The notes under the pieces: model-generated
Databases searched by the model: none
The model's input: only the letters and a program-made list of their open reading frames with translations
What the model was told of the DNA's origin: nothing
Made by a program: the position numbers and the translations under genes
Shown here: piece by piece, positions 47,301 through 56,868 of the stretch
Numbering within the stretch: the stretch's first letter is position 1
Layout: the number at the start of each line of letters is the position of its first letter
Assembly (NCBI GenBank): GCA_940337035.1
Contig: CALNHX010003324.1
Coordinates: forward strand, 1 to 64,000
Reading direction: 5' to 3'
DNA: 64,000 nt
Source: Agriotes lineatus
Lineage: Eukaryota > Arthropoda > Insecta > Coleoptera > Elateridae

Positions 47301-50300
47301 CAGCAGTAAAATGACCATAAAACGACATCGCTACATTTCAAACAGTAATGACTTTAAATTTGCACAATGGAATTACGTTACATGATGAAAATTATCAAGA
47401 ATCACTCACATAGTGACGCAACGACAATGTTTACTTGAACTTACAATGAAAAACAACATATAAACAATAAATCTTGACTAAAAATTTACTTCAAAAATCA
47501 CTTCACTGTAAATGTATAGGCGGTACAACGGTTAACAACTAACAGATACCTGGTGTAGAAATCCAGATGCTCAAAACTGGTGTCCAATGCAGCTGCGGAT
47601 CGCACTTCAGCCAATGCCACGAAAATAATTGACAGGAAACCACAGGGTGTTTGCGGGGCGCGAAATCGACACATGTGTTTTCTAACTTAGAACGGGAGCG
47701 ATATTGAATTGTTCAGGGGTGCGATGCTGAGACCAAATGCAAGACGCACGCGCTACTTATCTGCTTGCTCTCTTCAACTCATCAGCCGCGCCGAAAATTT
47801 CAATATGACGAAATATAATTTTGCTTATAAAGGGGATTCACAGGTAAGTCATGCAATCGCCTCGCTGGAATCAGGAACACATTAAAAACGCGATAAGAGC
47901 AGAATGACGTCACCCAGACGGCATGCGAGAACGAAACCTAATTCAGAACGCGCCTGAATAAACTTGAATTGATGATCCTAAATACTGCGAAACGCTAGCA
48001 TGCGAAACAGGCGGAAAGAAGGATCGGGTAGAGTAAAGGTTTGGGCCTTCACCACTACATTACGAATTTGGGCTGGACTTACACGGGAAATACAGGAACG
48101 TACTAATTTCGAAGAATTGTCCTTACAAACAAATTGATGCTTACTCTACCGACCTTATCAAAGCATTTCATAAAGTGAATCACCATATTCTTCTAACCCA
48201 GGGATGAGCAACCTTTTTTTTTACAACGGGCCAGCTACAAATTTAAAAATGTTGTGCGGGCCGCATGTAAAAAACTTATGATAATACAAACACTGAATGA
48301 TGAATTCAAATTATGTCTTTATTAACAAAATAAACCTAGTATAAAAAAATACAGAAATAAAACACTCGTTCATAAAATAAAACAGTGTAGCGTCAAACGA
48401 AGCCGCCCGGCGTAACATTTCATATCAAGCAATACCGATGCTTAATTTTTGGAAATGATGACATCAGCGCCTATCTACGATGTCGGCATGATTTCCAAAA
48501 ATTAAGTTAACACGCCCAGGGTACCATGAGGCTGCGGGACACTGTAGTAATTTTTAAAAGTCAAAATGTAAAATCTTTGAAGCGCCACACGAGAAAGTGT
48601 AGCGGGCCGCATGCGGCCCGCGGGCCGTGGGTTGCTTATCACTGTTCTAAACAAACTACTAAAAATTTAGAGTTCAGGCCACAGTATTAAAATTTATTAC
48701 AAACTATCTCAAGGAAAGTAGGTATTTTTTCACGTATGACAATACGATTTCCAAGATATATATTGCAAATTCGGGTGTACCATAGGGGTCTATTTTAAGA
48801 CCATTATTGTTTCTACGTTTTATTAATAACATTTGTTCAGTATTAGAGTATTCTAAATGTCTTCTGAATATTGATATGAACATTTACAAAACTATTAATT
48901 CTGTGAATGACCACATTAAACTACAGCAAGACCTTATAAACATTTCAAATTGGAGTATTGCCAAAAATTATTTCTATAATTTTGACCTAATATAATGACA
49001 TTTTGTTGTCGTTTTCAATGTCAAAGTGATGCATATATTCGCACTACTTGCAATATGAGACTTCATATTGACACTAGTACTAGTATGAAAATTTAGAACA
49101 ACTTGGTAGATTTAAGTAAATTTATTTGAGAAATTGCTGGTTTTCACACAACGTGTTGCCCAACCTGCTAGCGCTCGTAGGGGAAATTTTACGTCTAGTG
49201 TGAAAAACACTTTTATTTTGCAACTTGATACATAAATAACTATTTTTAACGCTACCAAGTGTCATATTTTAACTTTCACCCGAAAACTAACGCCACGCGT
49301 AATTGGCTATGTTATTTGTTCAATACAGATAAATCACTCCAACAACAGTAAAGGTTTAGGAATATTCAACATTAAAGTTTAATAATCAAATTGAAAAAAA
49401 TATTACCGACACAAAAAGGACATTAGGATTTATTATTCCCAACTCTTTTAGTTTCAGACCTACAAACACGTTTAAAAAAATACTTTAGCTAGTTAGACCA
49501 AAATTGGAATATTGCTACATACTATGGAATCCTAATGAATAGCTGCAAAGTCATGAACTTGAGAAAGTCCAAAATAAATGTTTTGTTTCTGCATTTTAAG
49601 CAATTATTCTAGCAATAGGACAAAGTACCTACAGAACCTTTATCAAATCATTTGATTAAAATGAGAGTAGAATTGTGTTCGACAAGGGTACCTAGTAGAC
49701 ATATACGGAGTACTATTTTGTTAGCTATTCCATCTCTTGCGTTGCTAACTCCTATAAACTCTACGCTAAAACTTATACACTATATCGTTTTAATTCTCAA
49801 CATTGATGTTCTCAATATAGGCTCAAAACTATTTAGAAAAGAGTTGTGGGGTAGACCCGGAATAATACCCCATATAACAAGTTGAACAATCAGTTGTATT
49901 TGAACTTAAGATAACGACGTTTAACCTGTATATACTTAAAACTACAACAAGTGGGTACATTTCGTATTCTTTAGTTGTTTTTTTAGTTTTAGTTTTATTT
50001 TTTTTCTATATATTACTGTAGCAACTTAAAGCATGCAAAAAAGCGTGTAAATGCTAAGCTTCCATGTAAATGGGCGCAAGCTTATTTGGAGATAAAATGT
50101 AATCAATAAATACCGTAACATCGCAATATCAGTTATCTATAAACACTCTTTTTCGTGATGTTCTCTGAATGATGCCATTTTTGACAGTGGCCTACTATGA
50201 GATGTTTTATCGGACTTTTTCCACTGTCTCGGGTGTTTATCACACGACGTTTCGGGATTTTTTGGTCTACTCCCATCCTCAGGGGAATGAACTCCTGGTT

Positions 50301-53300
50301 AGTCCTAAGAAGAAATGAGTTGTTATACGTCTCGTTCGCGTACATTCGTGCCTACCCCGGGGTTTTAACCCGGAACCACTGATCACTGTGATTACTAGTC
50401 TGTCACTCTTGCCACTGATCCAGCGCGTCCATATATTTTAGTTATAAACTTATATATATGTTACCGGTGTATGCGCAGTAGCCTATGTCCAGTAGACTAT
50501 TATTGTAATTCTTTGCGCAGTAGTGGCATCCAAATGGGTTTTATTTCTGCGTTAGCTTCGCTAATTGGTTCTCCTGCTAGTGCTATGTATGTATCTTCTT
50601 TCAGCTTCGGAACCTGTTTTCTTCTTTAACTACAGTTGATGTGTTATCCAATTGTATGCGGTGGTCTTCGTTCCAGACGTGTTCTGCGATCTTGGATATC
50701 TATTTACGTTATTGACGAGGGAATAACGCGCGACTTTATACTTTTAAGCGGCACTAAAAAGGTCTTTTCACAAACTTAGAGATTAAAATTCCCTTGTACA
50801 AATACCTGGTCGGTAAGTTGATTCAGGCAACCGCTGTTTGGGGTTGAAGTACCCTTGATAGCAGGGCTCATGTAAGGGAGATATTCTCACACGTAGCAAG
50901 TTTTCGTTTAGAATTTTGCAGGAGAATTACCTCCTACAATGGCTTTCCCTCCTTTTCTTACACAACCTTTGGTCTTGCACACGAGAATTGTAGCGCGCTA
51001 CTGGTATCCGCTAATTGCGAAGGATTGCACCTATAACGTGGACGCCTAATTTAAATTAGTAAAATTAGCCTCAATATCCGGCCACGCTTTGTAATTTGGG
51101 AAAAACACACCCGAAATCACGAAATTAAACGGGCTAGTCGCTTGCACCACACACTATTCTACAACATAAGAATGTGTTTGCTATACAAGGAACCGCGCTT
51201 GAGTCAGCTTTCAGTGTGAAGCGTCTTTCCGCGTTTTCTCTTCCCCACCAGTTTTTAAGTACCGTCTACGGAGAAATTCTATCGGCATTTCACAACTTGT
51301 GTTTTTAAAACAGGGCAACCCACTGTCGCCGAGAAAGCTATAGAACTAAAGCAACGCATGACTTAATACGCCGGCAACTCGTTGAACAACGGGTCACTAT
51401 GTTATAATTATCTAAATTTGGCTCCATGTAACCGCAGCGAAAACTGTGTGTATGAATTAGGTTTATCCAAGTACGTCAAAGTGATGTCATAGTTTCGCCC
51501 AACAGCAGCTGATCGAGGACAACCTTTGTATGGTTTGTTAGGAGGCTTGTGGTGATTTTTCGATTTTTAGACAAAAATATTTTAGACGTTATAAGTGTAG
51601 TTTAGTTGAACAGAAATGCCTGGAGACTGAATCAGGATTCCGTTACTTTGCGCTAGTTCTATCCTTCAAGCACGTAAACAAGACTGTGTTTACGTTTTAA
51701 ACCAATGTAGTCAATGGTACTTGAAAGGACGACAGTAAACTACCCCTGGGACACAGCCTCATGCCCCATAAATGGCTTGGAAGGGGTAGTAACGAGTGAA
51801 TCAAACATTAAGTGCAGATTGATTTTATTATGAAAATAAACGTGTATTTATATAAAACAAAAATGCTTAACTAAGTGACAATTCAAAGTTTATAATAGTG
51901 GAGTGTAATAGAATGCGTTTAAAGGTCCGAAGACCGCAACTCAGCACGATAAGCCTTTTGTAGTTCCGCATGGGTTTGCAGACTTGAAGCGTTGAACTTG
52001 GCTTTCTAGGTCGCTTATTAAGCGAAATGCCGGGTTGCATTTTTACTGCGGTGTTTAAACTCAATGTTGGCGAAACAATATTCGTTTGTTAAGATTTCGT
52101 GAATGGGAACTGAATTTTGCCTGTTTTAATTCAAGATTAAAACAGATATAAATTAAATATAAACTTGCGAAATTATGAAGTAAAACTGGAGGGTAAAACT
52201 GTTTGTTTATGAAATCAGAATTACATTTAGAACTTCTGACTGGTTTCGTAAATTTTGTTATTAAAATTTATGTGTGTTTAAATCAAGTTTAAACATAGTT
52301 TATAAGTAATTAAGTTAATAATTTGATGGATTTATTGTGTTTCTTTGTTCGCTATCTCCTCCGAAGATGCAGGACCGATTAAAATTTTGCTAATTTTTAG
52401 ACAAGATCGTAGGCCGGCTTTTTTGAAAAAAGTACGAACAGGTGAAGTTTTAATTAAACCGTGTAATCAGGGAACCCTTAATGTTCATATACCCTTATAG
52501 CAGCGCATTAGTCAACGAAACATCGTAGCTGAGTGGTAGAACGCTCGCCTGCCACGCGGGCGGCCCGGGTTCGATTCCCGGCCGATGCATTTTTTTTAAA
52601 TTTATATTAATGAATCTCTCCTAAATTACCGAACCGAAGCGTATCTCGAGTAAGTCACTAGTTTTTAAATAAATGTGTAACTTTAGGTGCCTAATTTGTT
52701 ATTACCTCACTGCCTTTTTCTAGAAGACTTTTTTGAACCCTACTGTGCCTGCTTGGTGGTCCAGATGAGGCTGTCATACTAGATACATAGCCAAGTTTTT
52801 GTGTTGGCACGTAGTCTGGATGAATTATATCACCAGATGCCGCCGGTCTTCATGAAAATTCCAAGTTGATTCCAATTAATCAATAAAGATGTTTTTATAA
52901 CAAAAATCCATTATCTCTCAAAAATTGGTCTGAACAAACGGAAGCTAATCTAATCTCTTCTGGTGTCAAATCTGCTCTTCGGAGGTGTTACCGCACAAAC
53001 ACGACTTTACGACATAATCGGGAAATATACCTGGAATACACGCCCCTAACTCTGTTAAGATGGCGCATGGCAGTAGCAAAAACATTTGCTTCAGCTAAAA
53101 TTCAGTCGTGACGGCGGGTTCTTTACGACCTTTAAGTTAGGGCTGTACTCCGGTAGGAGAGGTAAAAGATGTTCAATAATTGAAGCGCCACCACATTCGG
53201 AATAGATCGCGGCAATAAAATCAACTCAGGTAGACCCACTCTGAACGTGGAACTTTCTACTTCTACCTTGGCACAACATGAGGTAACGATTGCACAGCTG

Positions 53301-56246
53301 AATTGAACCTACCTTTCGTTATCTTTACCTACACCCATCTGGTGTCCTGTACATTAAAAACAAAACACAACAAAAGGCATGCAAGCACTAATGAAAAACG
53401 TAAATAATTATCAATAAAGTATTTATAGCAAAGAACATGAAATGTTTACTGGTTACATTTAAAAATAATCGACAAAAGGGGTTAGTTTGGTTAAATGGTT
53501 TAAACTAAAGACAAATGACAAAAACGATAACAATTGACATTGCTGCATTCAAAATACTAATAACGTTAAGTTTTACCACCAAAACTACTTTACATGAACG
53601 AAATTAGCAACAGTCACTCAACTAGTGACATGAAAACAATGTTTACTTGACTTTCAACGCAAAACAACTTATTAACAATAGTGTTTAACGATAATTCACT
53701 TTAAAACGGTGGTGTCTGTTTGACACCTCGCACTTTAAACAACAGAAGAAATAGCTTGACGGACTTCACTTTAACAAATCACTGTTAATTTAAGGGCTAA
53801 CATATACCTGGAGTAGAAATCCAGATGTTATATATTGCGGTTCAATTCTGGCTGCGTGCCGCACTTCAACCATGCCCCGAAATGCGAACGACATGGAAAC
53901 TGTTGGAAACCACATGCAAATGGCCATAATCGAGCGAATGCGAGCGGTATAACATCCCCAAGATAAGGATTGACTTGAACGAACCCCAGGAAAACAAGCA
54001 GATGGCGATACGGTATCGGGTCTTCGTTCTAGTGGTAGGTTTAGCACACGGTTGAGTATTTCAAATATAATCCACTATGAGTGTTAACAGAGTTGCTTAT
54101 CCCCAATCGGTACAGAAGACTCGGTTAAACTTTCACCTCTAACCACTATGCACTGAGCTCGAATTGACGGCGACCAGGTAGTTTCACAACAAACAAACAA
54201 ACTTGCACGAATTTTGACACTACGCGGCGCTCGGCTGAACGAACGCTCCGCGGACACAATGCCAACCCTCTTAACAACTTCAGGCCTGGACTTTGAGTGA
54301 TGCTTTTGCCAAAAATGCGGGCGCCGAACGAGACCACGCAGACTTACTTCGTTCCTCATAGCATAGGGTTGCCACGGGACGAAATGACGAAACATGATTT
54401 TGCTTAAGCGGGGGATTCACAGTTGAGTCATGCAATCGCCTGACTGGAACCAGGAACTCATAAGACCCGATAAAAGCAGATGACATCACCCGTGCAGAAT
54501 GCGAGGGCCGAATGAAACTTGTTTTGTTAAACAAGCGTACAGAAAATTAAATTACGACGAAGATAAAGAATCTACAAAGTATTAATATACGAGCTATGCG
54601 GAAAGAAGGCTCGTGCAGAATCAAGGTTTGAGTACATCACTGACTAAATTTGGCTCAAGTTATGCGAAAAAATTAGATTCGGGAAATTGTTCTAACAAAG
54701 GGCCTTCACCCACAACTTTCTTCTTTTTATTCCCTCCGGAATTATTCGATCTCTTCTATCTCGTACACCAGGAAATCCAAAATATTTCTTTGTCGTCTCT
54801 CGGTTACTTATATTTGAACACCCAAACGCAGCACAAAATTGCATTTTTGTCGGTTTCAAGATTGTTTTTTATTCACTGTCAAATATGTTACTCAACCAAC
54901 TTTTGGATTAAACTGGAGACCATTTCGTTAAACTTTTAGAAGTCCATAACTTTCTTCAATTTTCAACTGAAAAGGGTAATTTAACCGGGAATACGGAAAT
55001 CATAAACATTTGTGGGTGGTTATTGATACCTCCATTAGTACCGCCAAAAGTTGTAATACAAATAATGAAGTGCTGCCTTTATCTGTTTACAAAATCAATA
55101 AACAACACATAAACTACACTGCTGTATTAAATAAACTCAGTACAATGGACACAAAACTTATAAAATTGGAATTTATGGAAAGCTTCCATAAGAGAGTTAA
55201 CGTTGCTTGTCCACGATCAGCCGAGAGGGCGGAGCTTGTGACGTCACTTGGAAATACTCAATTGGTTTGAAGTCGTACAGGGCCGGGCTCAGCTCAAAAT
55301 GTTCAGATAAGGATGCGCTTGAGGTGAACCAAAGAAATGTCGTTAGTTGTTTCGCAAATTGACTAAATTACATTACACAGATGTAGAATGTTTTTCCTAG
55401 TAAATAGTCAATGGACGAAAGAACGAAATTGACTTGATTTAGAAACATATTCAAGTATGTAAAATAGTATGAGAAGCATTTTCCTTATAAAAAATAAAGA
55501 TAAGATAATTTCTGATGGTAGTGTAATCTATTTTGTAAACGCAAGTTAAATGCAACCAAGAGAATTTGCTTTTTAGTCATCATGTTCTGATTTTTAGTGG
55601 TAGCAATCTGGTCACCCTATTTATGGTGAGCAGGTCAATTTTCTTTCTTGATATAGAAAATATTACTGCATTATTTGCCTTAAAGCTTGGAAGAAAGAAT
55701 TTTATTGTCATTATTTTTCAGATGGACTACCCAGTGTGGCTCAATGCTGACATACTACCGGGACCTTTGAATGCTTCAGAAGTTCCAGTAAACGCCACGA
55801 GATTTATAACAGCAGCCCAAAGTTTTGACAACGCCACGCTCTCTCTGGGCTGGAAAACTCACTACGGAGAAAACATCACAAACGCATCATACACCCAAGA
55901 ACATGTAAATGAAATGTTGGCGGTTCTTCGTCAAAATAACGTATCTCATCCAGTAACTTACCCTGTGCGAGCTGGAATTGCAGCGCAAAGTGTACGACAA
56001 CTGGGAGTGCTGGTTGACAGTGTGACCAATTCAACGCTAACTCTATGGAATAGTGCAGGCGACCATGTGGAGATCGAGCTTTTAAGAAACCTCATTGCAG
56101 AAGTTGGCGTGGATCGGGTATACATCGATCTACCAGATGAACTCAAAACTCAGCTGCGGCTGGACCAACTGGTGTCTGGAGCAAGCATCGCTAAACCTTT
56201 TGCAGTGATATCCGCCGTACTTGCTGCAATGCTAGTAATATTTTAA
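44382..56246 (+). CDS. FAM151/menorin family protein, spliced
   Basis: Exons are 44382-44516 (acceptor TTTATTTCAG, donor GTGAGT), 44570-44814 (52-bp intron before it, donor GTAAAA) and 55722-56246 with stop TAA; phases match. The protein shows ITEFFPDAKGNLTKITWAHA, LEADIVLGK, IMGHPP, KLDFKS, PVWLNADILPGP, LSLGWKT and TYPVRAG, the signature blocks of the FAM151/menorin (DUF2181) family, whose TIM-barrel-like fold is related to GDPD/PLC enzymes. The last exon has about seven N-glycosylation sequons and ends SGASIAK plus a hydrophobic tail, which suggests a GPI-anchored or secreted surface protein. From the first Met seen (44390) it would be 298 residues, but no signal peptide is present, so an upstream exon probably exists. 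The final intron is 10.9 kb and full of mobile elements. Confidence 0.88.
44905..45050 (-). mobile_element. Short LINE RT fragment in the intron
   Basis: The minus strand reads EEEKWSKPVLIPIYKKEDG, the RT block before the GxxNYRxI motif. Only about 145 bp remains, with a stop. It is from the same LINE group as elsewhere in the window. Confidence 0.6.
45060..45226. mobile_element. MITE, copy 2 (relative of 21663)
   Basis: Inverted arms: GCTATGGAATAGTTCCTAAT..GAACGCAACTATAA against GTAGTTGCATTTATAAACTA..GGAACTATTCC, with TATGATC / GATCATA at the ends. CTTCATCTAGTATAGCTATG matches the family end at 21663 and 21803. Non-coding. Confidence 0.7.
45254..45665. repeat. Inverted repeat with internal duplications and 20-bp minisatellite
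   Basis: CCGTTTTTCAAATAGAACGC..TATTAAATAAAAACTGT (45257-45301) is mirrored at 45440-45480. Inside, GGAAG(G/C)TGTCAAAGTGGTTG occurs twice (45318 and 45378). Further right, three units of GCGTCCC(A/G)GACAGACAAAACG lie at 45609-45665, and TTTGGCTGCTGAAACAG occurs at 45426 and 45592. It is a composite satellite-like structure, type unknown. Confidence 0.75.
45690..46257 (-). pseudogene. LINE ORF1 relic: PHD finger plus coiled coil
   Basis: The minus strand starts MPSNCGECSRSM, with Cys pairs CGEC and CTTC, then HAAC and CSTC, the C4-H-C3 spacing of a PHD-type finger (46257-46090). After a frame break, 46009-45797 gives a Leu/Asn-rich coiled coil (QNKVLNEHLQRIENLEIKN..). Then ICSAMIDVCHCLKTN, near 45730, matches the C-terminal part of Jockey/CR1-type ORF1. 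Several frame changes show it is dead. No ORF2 follows on this strand. Confidence 0.75.
46746..48131. repeat. ~1.4-kb repeat, copy 1 (LTR-like; partner 52987)
   Basis: Starts TGTTACCGCAC and aligns over its length with 52987-54697 in the same orientation. Shared blocks include CTCTGAACGTGGAA, AGTCATGCAATCGCC, ATACCTGG(T/A)GTAGAAATCC and GCGGAAAGAAGG. Divergence and indels are heavy. The TG..CA-like limits resemble LTRs, but no primer-binding site or retroviral-type genes lie between the copies. They may be two solo copies. No protein is recognised. Confidence 0.65.
48120..49900 (+). mobile_element. Jockey/CR1-type LINE ORF2 relic
   Basis: The plus strand gives KQIDAYSTDLIKAFHKVNHH at 48130, interrupted by a hAT MITE, then NSGVPQ-like sequence and ILRPLLFLRFINNI near 48800. 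Then comes a degraded box where YADD is expected (CLLNIDMNIYKTI, 48860), and DHIKLQQDLINISNWS. The thumb LVRPKLEYCYILWNPNE lies at 49490-49540. The active-site Asp pair is lost. It lies in the same orientation as the host gene. Confidence 0.82.
48199..48644. mobile_element. hAT-type MITE, 8-bp target duplication
   Basis: Ends CAGGGATGAGCAACC and, inverted, CAGTGATAAGCAACC (13 of 15 match). Flanks TTCTAACC (48191-48198) and TTCTAAAC (48645-48652) form an 8-bp duplication with one mismatch, as hAT elements make. The right end is GC-rich with nested GGGCCGCATGCGGCCC symmetry. The 446-bp interior has no transposase but contains an inverted CTTAATTTTTGGAAAT / ATTTCCAAAAATTAAG pair. Confidence 0.88.
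50100..50700 (-). mobile_element. Penelope-like element 3' end
   Basis: On the minus strand 50700-50510 reads SKIAEHVWNEDHRIQLD, then after one shift KEDTYIALAGEPISEANAEI and PIWMPLL. This resembles the C-terminal GIY-YIG endonuclease end of Penelope-like polyproteins. Downstream, 50440-50380 shows tRNA-like A/B-box words, and 50282-50249 a hammerhead-like core. Hammerhead ribozymes are known in the terminal repeats of Penelope-like elements, which supports the call. The RT domain is missing (5' truncation at about 50700). Confidence 0.65.
50229..50290 (-). ncRNA. Hammerhead-ribozyme-like motif in Penelope end
   Basis: The minus strand reads CTGAGGA, TGGGA, a 12-nt loop, TCCC, then GAAACGTC. 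This is the conserved CUGANGA - stem II (GGGA pairs UCCC) - GAAA arrangement. It continues into GTGTGATAAACAC, a small hairpin in the stem III position. Stem I was not clearly established. Position just after a Penelope-like coding end fits known elements. Confidence 0.55.
50701..52519. other. Intronic stretch without recognised features
   Basis: Part of the long intron. ORFs are short and unfamiliar (for example 51867-52064, minus). No terminal repeats or repeat partners were noticed. Confidence 0.5.
52520..52589 (+). tRNA. tRNA-Gly (GCC), possibly a pseudogene
   Basis: The anticodon arm CTCGC-CTGCCAC-GCGGG carries GCC, the T-arm CCGGG-TTCGATT-CCCGG is perfect, and the D-arm word AGTGGTAGAAC is present. 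The 3' acceptor strand CCGATGC plus discriminator A is followed by a T8 run (pol III terminator). The 5' acceptor strand reads ACATCGT instead of the expected GCATCGG, leaving mismatches at both ends of the stem, and the gene is one base short. This could be a real degenerate copy or a base-calling error. It lies in the menorin intron, same strand. Confidence 0.72.
52987..54697. repeat. ~1.7-kb repeat, copy 2 (LTR-like)
   Basis: Partner of 46746-48131. Begins TGTTACCGCAC and ends near TTCTAACA. It is about 300 bp longer than copy 1, mainly around 53880-54400, where minus-strand ORFs of 60-103 codons occur without recognisable products. Divergence suggests an old pair. From 54700 to 55700 nothing else is supported. 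Confidence 0.65.
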
Positions 56247-56347
56247 ACCTAGATTTCGTTAGTTTAAACTTGTGTAATTTGACTTCTGAGTTTTATTCAC
56301 TTGTATGAGTTGTTATAGCCAAAGTTATAGCATTGTTTATGTTTAAT

Positions 56348-56353
56348 AATAAA
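56348..56353 (+). terminator. Polyadenylation signal of the menorin gene
   Basis: AATAAA about 100 bp after the stop codon, on the coding strand. Confidence 0.7.
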
Positions 56354-56868
56354 GACTGATGGTGAAATTTCTTACATATTTAGTCAACTTAATGTAGATG
56401 GATAAGAAACCGCATTGGTCGAACAAAAAATGGTAAAGCAGAAAGATTTTAATGAAATGAAAAAAAGCCGATAGAAGAAAATACATTCATTTTAACAGAA
56501 ATATGAAATTATATATAGGTAATAGGCAACTGCAATGGAGAAACATAGGACAACAACTGCTTTACGTACCTACAATAAGAAATATACAACAGTGACCGCC
56601 AAAAAGTCAGCTTGATATGGGAACGTTTATTTTTAATTTTTCAAAAAAAAAAATTGTACCACAATAATTTGTAATTTTCCAAAAACGTATTTAGCCCCTA
56701 TCAGATATACCGAGTGATTTTTACTTATTTAGAAAATGGCGTTTTTCGAAATTGTCAAAATCCAAAAGGTGGTATTTTTCGAAAATTAAGTAAGATTTCA
56801 CTGAGATTTTTTTATAGTTTGTTAGTTTCAGCTAACTGAACAATCTCAAAACCAGAAAACATATTTAA

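Noticed and set aside
55566..55721. Upstream extension of the 226-codon ORF
   Set aside because: The conserved menorin sequence begins at the splice acceptor at 55720-55721; the upstream 52 codons are intron.
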